Below are positions 47,609-57,542 of a DNA stretch of 64,000 bases, piece by piece. The position numbers and the translations under genes were made by a program. This DNA is from Rhododendron vialii. Taxonomy: Eukaryota > Streptophyta > Magnoliopsida > Ericales > Ericaceae. The stretch's first letter is position 1. Each line of letters starts with the position of its first letter. The stretch covers positions 43,005,852-43,069,851 of the forward strand of contig NC_080562.1 of the NCBI RefSeq assembly GCF_030253575.1, written 5' to 3'. The notes under the pieces are model-generated. The model ran no database searches. It was not told the origin of the DNA and was given only the letters and a program-made list of their open reading frames with translations.

Positions 47609-48021
47609 GGTGAGGACTCTCTAGTCCACGAAAATGGACCATGACCTCTAGTTTCCTCGTTTGTGGGTCTTTTACGGGTCCACTTTGATGATCCAAATCC
47701 TTCACATTTTAGAGTTTGTCGAGAACATTTGTCACGCTAAAAATCAGGTCGATTGGATACCGGTTGATAGAATTTTTGTAATACATTTGTCTTGAGATAA
47801 ATGTGTTTCGATGTTATAATCTTGTTATGTTCGAAGAAAATTATGTTCCAAAAATCATCTAAAAAATATCCGATCAAAGTGATTTTTGAATGTTGTTGAT
47901 GTTCTCGACAAGCTCTAAATGTGAACAATTTGGATCATCAAAGTGAGCCTAAGAAAGGCCCCAAAACAGGCAAACTGGATGGTTCAGTCCATTTTCATAA
48001 ACTAGAGATGATCTTATTCCG
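47609..48021. mobile_element. Palindromic MULE-type MITE, second member, 413 bp
   Basis: Flanked by GTCAAAAAG (47,600-47,608) and GTCAAAAAA (48,022-48,030), a 9-bp duplication with one change. Long inverted repeats: GATGATCCAAATCCTTCAC near 47,688 mirrors GTGAACAATTTGGATCATC near 47,921. Shares the inner word TTTAGAG-TTGTCGAGAACAT with the member at 35.9 kb (TTGTAGAGCTCGTCGAG), and has the same inferred length. Confidence 0.78.
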
Positions 48022-48030
48022 GTCAAAAAA

Positions 48031-48767
48031 AAAAACCTGAAGTTTAGTGAAAAAGGATTACCCAAGAAGGGACATTGGAAAAACATTTTCAACGCACGCA
48101 ACAAGCGACAAGGAAAAGTTCAAATTTTACCACTAAAAAATTACAATCAACCCAGCAACTTGAAAAGTTTAGATGCAATTCGTTTACGCTGTACTGTATC
48201 ACTCCAATGCCATTATAGAGAGGAATTTGGCTGTATATGCTCGGCATCCAAAAATTGCTGCATTATAGAATAGTATGCTGACTCATTTCTCACAATCAAA
48301 ATGGATGAATGTATAATCGGGCTGATTCCATCTTTACGTAATTTGGGCAGAATCAATCATTACATTTGTTAACTACTACTAGCATATTGTTCACAGAAAA
48401 AAACACAAGAGAAGACATCCATTTTCCCCAAAACAAGTACTTCTACATTCAATAAACATGATTTCTTTACATGAATTTTTTATTTGATGAACTTAACAAA
48501 GTGGAACACCACACCTAATGTGGTTGGTTGGTTGGTTTTTCTTTTTTTAAAGGGAGAGGTTATGATGAACTTAATAGTAGATCAAAGATAACATGTGTAT
48601 ATATATATATATATAAATTATTGATTGTTGAGATGGATGGTTTAGATGTGACCTACAGACCCTGTAAGACAGTCCATCCTACAGGATTCTTGAATCCCCT
48701 GTACTAACCAAGATAGTGTGGCAGACCTTCTTCTTCTCTCTCATCACACTCTTTGTGGGTGTTGATT
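48031..48767. other. Intergenic, no gene seen
   Basis: AT-rich with a short (TA)n run at 48,598-48,615. No coding frame with a motif. Confidence 0.4.
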
Positions 48768-49137
48768 CTTTGTTCCACGAGTTGTTCGGCTAAAAAAATT
48801 AAGTGGTTTATTTTTTTGTCATTATTCAAATTTTTTTTTGCATTTATTAGTTTTTCGTCAATTTTTTGGGAATTATTACTTCGTCGTGACGAGAGAAATC
48901 TAAAAAGTAAAAAATTACGATCGAAACCTAATTTTTTTAATGAAGACAAAAATAAGCTAATTTTTTCGTCTTTATTAAAAAAATTAAATTTCAATCATAA
49001 TTTTTTTACTTTTAGATTCCTTTCGTCATGACGAAGTAATAATTCTCAAATAATTGACAAAAAATTAATAAATATAATTTTTTTTAAATAAAAACCAAAA
49101 AATAAATCATTTAACTTATTTAACGGAACAAAAACAG
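48768..49137. mobile_element. Foldback element with arms of about 170 bp
   Basis: The left arm (from TTGTTCC near 48,769 through TTATTACTTCGTCGTGACGA) is mirrored by the right arm (TCGTCATGACGAAGTAATAA through GGAACAAAA near 49,131). Very AT-rich, with the overlapping minus- and plus-strand frames being mirror artefacts of the same hairpin. Located upstream of the oxidoreductase gene. Confidence 0.75.
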
Positions 49138-49444
49138 TCTCATATGGTTGAGGGTGAGATACCTCCTATTTTTTTTAAAAAAATGAAAAAAAAGAAGACA
49201 AAACCTTGAAAGTGGCAAGCGCGTCGTGCATTAAAGGATGGCGTGGTGCGTGGCTCATTTGGAGCCGCAGAGTCCACTCTAACGCTTACCTGCAGGGTGG
49301 CCGATCTTCAATGCTCCCATTCCCGAGTCGTTTTAGTAATTTTCAATCGAGAAACACCGCATTAACCTGAACTTATCGTATTGCACTTTCCTAATGCAAA
49401 GCAGATGTGTGTGAATTGTGATTCTGTCCTTGACTGACGGAATC
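49138..49444 (+). promoter_or_regulatory. Promoter and 5' leader of the oxidoreductase gene
   Basis: Non-repetitive, GC-richer block between the foldback element and the first coding exon, the only place for a core promoter. No certain TATA box was picked. Confidence 0.4.
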
Positions 49445-49724
49445 ATGGCTGGCGTCGTCCCTAAGGTTGCCGTCATTGGAAGTGGAAGTAAGCAACATTT
49501 TACCTCTCTCTCTCTCTCTCTCTCTGCGTGCGTGTTGATAGACTTTCATGATCATAATTCATCGTGCATATATACATATGTGAAATAATTGCTGGCAATG
49601 TTGGGATAAATCTGTGGAGTCAGTTTCGGGAGCTGTTTGTGCATCTACTCTAGCCAGGAATGGGCTCTCAGTCACTATCATCGACTCCGCTAGAGGTCCT
49701 GGCGGCCGAATGTCTCAGAGAAGG

Positions 49725-49760
<36 letters not shown>

Positions 49761-52700
49761 GTATACACTATACACACACAGTCATAGGACTGCAAATGAA
49801 CCGAATTGTTTGTAAACTATTCGAGGCCTCGGCTCGAGTTCAATTCGTCTATTAAACAAACTTAAATGATCCTTATTTTAGGCTCATTTAATAAATAAGC
49901 CGCACCTGAAAGTGACATTATTCACTTGATTAGGCTCGCGAACCAGGAGCTTATATGTCTTTATATGTGTGTGTATTATCTGGATTTCATTTTTAAAATT
50001 AAATATGTATAAACTTATATAACATGTGTATGTATGTATACATATTGCACATTTTCTAACTTGTACATGTATAAATTTTTAACTCCCCATATATGCTCCA
50101 TTGTATATAATCGTTAAGACTCGTGAACAAGCTCAAGCTTGAGATTGACTTCCCTAAAAACTTAGCAAATAAATCTGAATATTCTAAAACTCAGTTCGGC
50201 TCGGCTCATTCCAGCCGTACTGGCATAGAGTGTAATATGTTCATTATGTATACTAGTTTATATGCACGCATTATCAATGTTTCAACTGTGGAATCCCCAA
50301 TTTCCTATCAGTGGGATTTAGACTAGTTCCCAATTAATTTGATTGTGTTTAACACTCTTTATAGAGAAACCACTGTTGATGGAAGAGAGCTGTTATTCGA
50401 CCACGGTGCTCCTTACTTCACTGCCAGCAATGTTGACGTGTTGGGCCTTATCCATGATTGGGAATCTAGAGGTCTTGTTGCAGAGTGGAAAGAGAATTTT
50501 GGATCCTTCGATTTCGGCTCCAAACAATTTGGGAACATTGAGAAGGTTTTGCAGTAACTTCAAACTTCTTATTGCTTTCTTCCATTGAACTTTTTGCTTG
50601 TCAATCATTTGTAATTTATACTTGCAGCGTGCTTATGTTGTTATCGGCTTCAAACTCGATAAACGGTACAGATCACTTCTTTTAGGCTGAAAGTGGGTCT
50701 GTATGATGAGCACTGCTGTGTTTGAGATACAATTGCCCCTTGTAGTCACCTGACAACTATGGGGGCTCTCATACAGTGCTCATCGTACAGACCCATTTTC
50801 AGCTCAAAAGAAGTGATCTGTACCATTTATCTGTACTACTTATCTTTCTCATAATTAGTCTTGAAGCTGAGTCATCCTAAGGCAATTCATTTATGCTATC
50901 ATGATCCCTGGGCAATTTGTTACGCTGAGGCAATTTTTGTCTGATGTCATCTCTGTTTTGTTGGGTTACAATTTATCTGAATTTGAGTTTAATTCAGGAA
51001 GGACCAATCAAGAAATATGTGGGTGTCCCAGGAATGAATTCTATTTGCAGGGCATTATGCAATGAACCAGGTAATGTATTGATCACATCGGTTTCTATTG
51101 AAATGCTTCTTGAAGAGCTTGACACCAAAATATACCAGTTTACTCATCTGTCCACTTTACTCTTCTTCAGGAGTGGATAGAAAGTTTGGGGTTGGTGTTG
51201 GGAGGCTGGAGTGGTTGGATGATGAGAATTCATGGTCGTTGACAGGTTCAGATGGACAATATCTTGGTCATTTTAAGGGTGTGGTTGCATCTGACAAAAA
51301 TATAGTTTCACCCAGGTTTACTAATGTAACTGGACGACCACCTCCTCTTGGTATGATGACTTTCCTTCTTTTCATCTGCTAATAAATCCTTCAACTTCGT
51401 GATCCGATTGGGTATATGATATTACAGTAAGTCATTATAGAAGATGTAGTAGTTTGCATTGTTGGGTCAATCGTCAAAATATAGTGGAGAGTGGAAACTG
51501 ATGTGGCCCATGGACATAGACAGTCTTACCAAATCACGTACTCCATCCATCCCACTTTGTTTGTCCACTCTTTGACTTCTCATTATCCCAAATTGTTTGT
51601 CCAATTTTAGAAGACCAAGGAAGAAATCCTATAAAAATACTGTTTTACCCTTCTCTCTTTCTCTATTTGATGTGACAAGTACAACTTGAATTGAAGGGCA
51701 TTTGTGGAAAACTTAGTTTTCAAAGTGTGATGATTGTGCCCCCTTAATAAGTTGGATTTCCCAAATTGGACAAACAAATCGGGACGGGGGAGTAAATCTT
51801 TGTGTCCTGGTCTCTCACTGTGATAGCTTGATTATTCTTGTTGTTGTGTCAGTGTGCGCATGAGCGCACATTTCACTTGTTGCCCAACAACACAGATGTC
51901 AGTTTAATCTTTTCTTCCAATTGATCAACCATTACCATATTATTTGGTCATTTCCTTGAAACAAGTACAGTTTAGATTTTAGAAACTTACGTATAACAAA
52001 GATCACATTTGATGATTGACCTCTCGTTGGGAACAAAGATCACATTTGATGATTGACCTCTCGTTGGGAACATTGACTTTTGACCATTCATGAACGACAA
52101 AGTGATCTTGAGGAGTTCACTCAACATTACCCAGATCACATTTAGAAGGCAATAGATTCAACTGAAACGGCTGCATATTTTTTGGATTTGACCAGGTGAA
52201 GCCCAGTTTGAACTGGTCCTTAAATCTTTGGTCTGAAAATGGCATCGAAATATATCAACTTGGCAATACAATGCAGCGATTAACAGATAAAATGTTATCT
52301 TTCAAGTCCATCCCAAGGGGTAGAATTTAGATTTCTCAGCCGATAAGCCATATCAAATGAAATAGGCAAACCTCTAAAAAAGTGACACTTGAAGTGATCA
52401 AACACTCTTTTGAAGCTCGAGGCTCATGGGACAACTTGTTGTATCCGCCGTGGAACTGAAAATGGCTTCTTTTTCCTTGAATTTTTGCAGCTCACTTTTA
52501 TGGCATTATTGCACCACTGTTGATTGATTTGCTATGAATTCAGGGAACAGCACAGGTTACTTTTTAACCATTCTGCCATTGTTATCTCATACAGATTTAA
52601 GTTTGGTTCCAGAGTTGGCCATGAAGGTGAAAGAAATCCCTGTTAATCCATGCTTTGCTCTTATGCTGGCATTTGAAGAACCTTTATCTTTGGTAAGAAT

Positions 52701-53604
52701 CCTTGATCATTTGAAAGATCCTGTATCTTTGGTACAAATCAGTTGAACATTTCGGGGTTAGCAACAAACGTATTTTTCCACAGTGATTGTATCAATAACT
52801 ATTTTTTGTTTATTGCTGATAACTGTCTCCCTCTCTCTCTCCCTCTCTCTATAATTGCCATGATTTAGATACCAATAAAAGGCTTCTCCTTCAACAATTC
52901 TGAGGTTTTAAGCTGGGCATTTTGCAACAGTAGCAAACCGGAGCGGTCTACCATTAGGTATCTGTTTCATTATTAGGAGACTAATGCTGGGAGGAATGAT
53001 TCCTTTTAGATGATCAATGTTATCTTTTTGATTCTTTGCTGCACAGTGAACAATGGGTGTTGCATTCAACAGACAAGTATGCCAAGGGTGTAATTGCTCA
53101 ATTGGGACTTCAAAAGCCTTCAAATGCAGCATTGGCTAATGTGGCTGATGAGTTACTTCAAGAGTTCCAGGCCACAGGCCTCGACATTTCTCATCCATTT
53201 TTCAAGAAAGCTCATAGGTGGTTAGTATCTGAATCCTCCGGTTTAATAGACAAATGTTACTGTGGCAATTTTTATGCCAACTTCAAGTAGACATTGTGTC
53301 CTTAGGCTGAAATCATATTGTTCTTCGAAAAGATTCATCTTGGAAATTTTCAAAGTTTTATCGTCTTACAATGTCATCTTATACTACTCATTTTGTCATA
53401 TCCTTTTATGTACACCCAATCATGTATCGCAGGGGTAGTGCTTTTCCAGCCGCAAGCATCGTGGGAGAGGAGAAATGCCTCTGGGATGGGAGGAAGAGAC
53501 TGGCCATTTGTGGAGACTTTTGTGTTAGTCCTAATGTTGAAGGTGCCATACTTAGTGGCATGGCCGCAGCCTCAAAATTTAGTGAAATCTTTAGCGGCTT
53601 ATAG
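49445..53604 (+). CDS. Renalase-like FAD/NAD(P)-binding oxidoreductase
   Basis: Nine exons: 49,445-49,487, 49,624-49,723, 50,365-50,545, 50,998-51,070, 51,171-51,350, 52,595-52,692, 52,869-52,957, 53,047-53,220, 53,433-53,604; 1,110 nt, 369 residues, phases consistent. The Rossmann dinucleotide motif VAVIGSGISGAVCAS lies at residues 8-22, followed by the GG motif RGPGGRMSQRR, then LFDHGAPYFTAS, and near the C-terminus the FAD-contacting CGDFCVSPNVEGAILSG. This is the architecture of the plant proteins related to renalase (for example the At3g04650/At1g56000 group); the physiological substrate is unknown. The Rossmann motif begins almost at the N-terminus, so no plastid transit peptide is evident. 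Exon 7 has a diverged copy at the window's left end. Introns hold several MITEs. Confidence 0.92.
50658..50832. mobile_element. Palindromic MITE in intron 3 of the oxidoreductase gene
   Basis: GATAAACGGTACAGATCACT and its continuation to about 50,717 is mirrored by the sequence up to 50,832, giving arms of about 60 bp with few mismatches and a loop of about 60 bases. No coding capacity. Confidence 0.85.
51541..51792. mobile_element. Stowaway-like (Tc1/mariner) MITE, 252 bp, in intron 5
   Basis: Starts CTCCATCCATCCCACTTTG and ends with the complement of CTCCCCCGTCCCGATTTG, flanked by TA on both sides (51,539-51,540 and 51,793-51,794). The CTCC-TCC-TCCC terminus and TA duplication define Stowaway. 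Confidence 0.9.
51995..52070. repeat. 37-bp perfect tandem duplication in intron 5
   Basis: AACAAAGATCACATTTGATG starts at 51,995 or 51,996 and again 37 bases later. No known function. Confidence 0.9.
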
Positions 53605-53891
53605 CTAAACATTATCAGGTCATCAACCAGTTGGTTTTCTCAACATGCTTTTGTTTGTACTTGTTTACGCAAGCATGGTTTGGCAATCCATTTTTTTCTG
53701 GGCAGAGTGAATAATGTCAAAATGAAAACCTACCGTAATTGTATGATCTTTAATAGGTTTCTGTGTTTGATGCAAATTAGCTATAAGATCTTTTATTATC
53801 ATTGGAACAAAGGCTTGTTGGGTTGTAATCTTTTCCTCCTCCGTGGCTCCACGGAGAATTTTCTTGTATATTACTACTATCCATTATACCG

Positions 53892-54014
53892 GGGGAAAAT
53901 GACGGCTAAAGACGTGTTTTGATAATTAATATCCGTTAAGGACATTTTCAGTATTAACAAATATTTTCAACATGTTCTTGGCGAGTATTAATTATTAAAA
54001 CACGTTATTTTCCC
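53892..54014. mobile_element. Palindromic MITE, second copy of the family nested in the SINE
   Basis: Ends GGGGAAAATGACGG and, in complement, GGGAAAATAACGTG, with the family core GACGTGTTTTGATAATTAAT. Lies between the oxidoreductase gene and the psbR promoter. Confidence 0.8.
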
Positions 54015-54056
54015 TTGTACCCTAGGCATACTGTTTGGGTTTAGAGTCCAAATCAT

Positions 54057-54058
<2 letters not shown>

Positions 54059-54094
<36 letters not shown>
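54059..54094. repeat. (CT)n microsatellite upstream of psbR
   Basis: About 17 CT dinucleotides, followed by a short CA run, just before the duplicated promoter module. Confidence 0.95.
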
Positions 54095-54099
<5 letters not shown>

Positions 54100-54100
<1 letters not shown>

Positions 54101-54365
54101 GTATTATAATATATTTTTTCCCGAAAGATCCATCTCCAACCATCTACTTCCACGTGTATCTCAGCAGTCTCTCTCTCTCTCAGTATTATAGTTAATATTA
54201 ATATATTTTTCCCGAAAGATCCATCTCCAACCATCCACTTCCACGTGTATCTCAGCAGTCCTTTTTTCCTAGAATGAACTGGCTAAAACAGGGAGGTCTA
54301 GCTCTGGGATAATGTTGGAATACCTTATCCGGGATGCAGCCATAGAGGAAGTGCCACGTGTAACT
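54100..54365 (+). promoter_or_regulatory. psbR promoter with duplicated G-box module
   Basis: Two direct copies (about 54,100-54,170 and 54,182-54,260) of a module with CCCGAAAGATCCATCTCC, AACCATC and CCACGTGTATCTCAGCAG. Each has a G-box CACGTG (54,151 and 54,242). A third CACGTG is at 54,355, and an I-box-type GATAAG (complement of CTTATC) at 54,324. G-box plus I-box pairs are typical of light-regulated photosynthesis promoters. The transcription start is not determined. Confidence 0.65.
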
Positions 54366-54468
54366 GGTAATCACCAATGCTTGGTTATAACTGCTACTAG
54401 TATCAAGGAATTTGGTAAGCCAGAGAGACCAGACCCCCGTACAGTTCTTGAAGGCAACAAACAGGAGC

Positions 54469-54469
<1 letters not shown>

Positions 54470-54515
<46 letters not shown>
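54470..54515 (+). repeat. (GA)n tract in the psbR 5' leader
   Basis: About 22 GA dinucleotides ending five bases before the start codon. GA tracts in leaders can bind BPC/GAGA factors; here that is inference. Confidence 0.9.
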
Positions 54516-54517
<2 letters not shown>

Positions 54518-54519
54518 GA

Positions 54520-54697
54520 ATGGCTATGGCAGCTTCAGTAGTGATGACCTCACTGACCCTCAAACCTTCTTTTTCTGCATTCACAGCTAAGAAAACAGCA
54601 GCTGTGCGAGGCCTTCCCTCTCTCCCTAGAACTTCCCGTTTGAGGGTTGTGGCCAGTGCTAAAAAAAAGATCAAGACTGACAAGCCTTATGGTTAGT

Positions 54698-54737
<40 letters not shown>

Positions 54738-55004
54738 TATATATGAGCAGTATAATTATGGTCTGACAAACTTTATCATACAGCATGGATTTTTATGGAT
54801 AACCCACAACTCCGTTAGTACTTAGTGCTACTTTATGGCTGTTATGGATTAAGGATTTGTGGGGGGTGCCAAGGTAAGAAAAGAAGAGTGGGATGGGAAT
54901 ACTAAACTTATTCTTTAGTTCTCCAATTATTTTTGTCTACTTGACAAATACCTCTACAAATTCAGATAACACAACCTTATTAATGTCTTGGGGGAAAATA
55001 GAAC

Positions 55005-55050
<46 letters not shown>

Positions 55051-56008
55051 GCATGTTTTTCTTGTTGATTGGTCTTGCTGAATTAGGAAGGTGTTATATC
55101 TGTCAGGTATTAATGGGGGCATGAGCTTGGATGGGGGACTGGACGCATCTGGAAGGAAGGGCAAGGTTACTTTATTTCTTCTGAGTTTCTCTTTAGGTTC
55201 TTTGAGTTTTTTTTTGTTATGTTCGTGTTTGAATTTTTTTCTAATTTTTTAGTTTTGCGTCAATTTTTTTTTAACTTTTTGAGAGACGAATCAGAAAGTC
55301 AAAAAAAATTGCCGCAAAATGAACAAGCGTGAAAAAAATTTAAGTAAGGACAAAATGTTAACTTTTAGAAAAAGTTAAGAAATTCCTATAAAGTTCATAG
55401 TAGGTTGAGAGAATAACAAGATTTTTATTTGCAGGATCTATATTCTTGGTAAGAATAAGGAATAGGGGCTGTTGCAATATTTGTTCTTCCATTTTGGAAT
55501 AACATGAAGTAGTTGGAGGCTTGTAGCTGTTTCTTTCTTCTGGTTATTTCTATACCTTCCCATACTTCTTTGTTCACCTTTTCCTATGTATGATTCAGGG
55601 GAAGGGAGTTTACCAATTTGTAGACAAATATGGTGCTAATGTTGATGGGTACAGGTATACTTAACATTCTTTCCCATGGTTATGGCAATTTTCAACCGAG
55701 CTAAGCCAAGTTGCTGATATTCTTAGTAGGTCTTCTACTTTCGTTACATTACATGCAGTGAATCTTTCATTGCGTGATTATACACATAATGTACTGGTGT
55801 GCATACAGAAATAGACATCTATTGAGCTATTATTTTCAAGCCGAAATCGGAACTCTCAAATCCAAGCCAATAAGTGCCGTCGGTTTTGGATTTGATTTTA
55901 TAGACCCTTTCATGTCTAACTAGTTCCTCCTGTTGATTGATTTACAGCCCCATCTTTAACACTGATGACTGGTCTCCATCTGGTGATGTCTATACTGGCG
56001 GTAAGAAC

Positions 56009-56058
<50 letters not shown>

Positions 56059-56212
56059 ATTGTATTCACTGCATGAAAGTATGTTGAGGTTTGAGTACGT
56101 ATTTGAATGAAATGCAGGTACCACTGGGCTAGCAATATGGGCTGTGACCCTTCTTGGGATTCTAGCAGGGGGTGCGCTCCTTGTGTACAATACTAGTGCT
56201 TTGGCACAGTAG
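54520..56212 (+). CDS. psbR: Photosystem II 10-kDa polypeptide PsbR, chloroplast precursor
   Basis: Five exons: 54,520-54,691, 55,107-55,165, 55,599-55,654, 55,948-56,000, 56,118-56,212; 435 nt, 144 residues. PsbR is a nuclear-encoded thylakoid membrane protein of photosystem II that helps hold the oxygen-evolving extrinsic proteins. Residues 1 to about 45 form a transit peptide rich in Ala, Ser, Lys and Thr. The mature part shows family sequence [39 protein letters not shown], and one C-terminal transmembrane helix ([20 protein letters not shown]) before TSALAQ. The two Mets at the start (MAM) leave the first as the more likely initiator. Introns contain (TG)n, (GA)n and (CT)n tracts. Confidence 0.96.
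54700..55050. repeat. (TG)n and (GA)n microsatellites in psbR intron 1
   Basis: Pure TG tract at about 54,702-54,736 and GA tract at about 55,007-55,048, the latter about 60 bases before exon 2. Confidence 0.93.
56009..56056. repeat. (CT)n microsatellite in psbR intron 4
   Basis: About 23 CT dinucleotides beginning nine bases after the donor site of exon 4. Confidence 0.95.
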
Positions 56213-57118
56213 AACCCCCACTTGTAATTTTAATTAGACTATGTTCTGATAAAGTCTGTTCCAAGCAAGTGTTCTGAAGAACATTGTATATAAAACCTTA
56301 GTGCTACTTTAACTGTTTAATCTGTACTACGTTGGTGTGGGGTTGTATTGATGCATGTACTGTGTGTGATTTTAATTAATCTTGTTTGCCTGTTACTAGT
56401 TCGATGCTTGACTTCATTCACAGAACTTACTTCATATGATTGTAATGCTTTCTCACCTAAGCAAACTAATCCGGGGCACCCTCACCTTCAATGATCACTC
56501 CTTGGCGTTGAAATCTTAGAACAGCTTATTTCGTAAACCAATCAAGTTTGAACATATTTCGAAAGGAAATAAGCTTAAAGCAATTTTCTTTTTTTGGAAG
56601 AAAAAAGATACTCACAAAAGATTGATTTTTTGAACTTGACAATTACATGCCACCAGACCAAAAAACAGTTCAAAATAGGCAGTACATGGGCTTAGTGCAA
56701 TTTATTACTGATATTAGTAACCAACTGTCCACTACTTGGCTTGGCTGGACTTGACTTGTTTGAGATTGGTTCAATAAATGAACGTACCAAATTTGACGCG
56801 CAATTATACTCGCCAAGTCTGTTCAACAATTCAGTACTCACTCCTCTCCCTAGATCTGAACTGAGCGCATGCTCTAGGCTTTAGAACATGCTAATTGAAA
56901 ATTCTGAAAGAATGTTTAGCATCTGAGGATTACCTTACTGAGAAGGGGGGAAATAAAGAGATCTTTTGATACTTACATTAAGCCATGGAAGACAATTAGA
57001 AATTTTATAAGGCGGACATTGCCAAGCTCAAGAGGATATAGCTCTCCTGGGGAAAACTCAAATTTCTGTCTTGAGCATTATGTATTTATGCTAAAGAAAT
57101 CTCATCAAGAAACTGAAC
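56213..57118. other. Intergenic between psbR and the RecA-like gene
   Basis: Includes the psbR 3'-UTR region and, beyond about 56,500, AT-rich spacer with no coding frame. The two genes converge here, so both 3' ends lie in 56.2-57.5 kb. Confidence 0.5.
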
Positions 57119-57318
57119 TGTTCAAATGATGATAAATAACTTGGTGAACAGATTGGGCAAATGTTACAAGCTCCCCTGGATTTCTCCCAAATCGCCAGCC
57201 ACAATTCACGCCCTAACCCCCTCTCCCCCAGCTAGTGTGTGTTACATGGTGCACAGATACAAATTAAGTACCATGGCATTGATGGCAATACAAATCCCTC
57301 CCGGCGTCTCTACAGTAC

Positions 57319-57321
57319 AAT

Positions 57322-57382
<61 letters not shown>
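57319..57382. repeat. (CT)n microsatellite near the RecA-like gene 3' end
   Basis: About 30 CT dinucleotides 160 bases downstream of the RecA-like stop codon, possibly inside its 3'-UTR (GA in the transcript). Confidence 0.95.
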
Positions 57383-57383
<1 letters not shown>

Positions 57384-57542
57384 GCACATACAGACATGGG
57401 GTGGGAAATCAGTGATTTCAAATCATCAAAACCAAAACACAGAGAGAGGACTGAATCCTATTTGTTTTCCCTTCAGCTTTCCACAGCTGACTATTCCTCA
57501 CCCACTAGTTAAACAGGTGATATTAACTGGATTTGGTGGATC

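Noticed and set aside
48704-49031. Overlapping opposite-strand frames of about 92-96 codons
   Set aside because: Both are translations of the two arms of one AT-rich foldback element.
54252-54683. 143-codon minus-strand frame over psbR exon 1
   Set aside because: Antisense shadow of psbR exon 1 and the adjoining GA tract.
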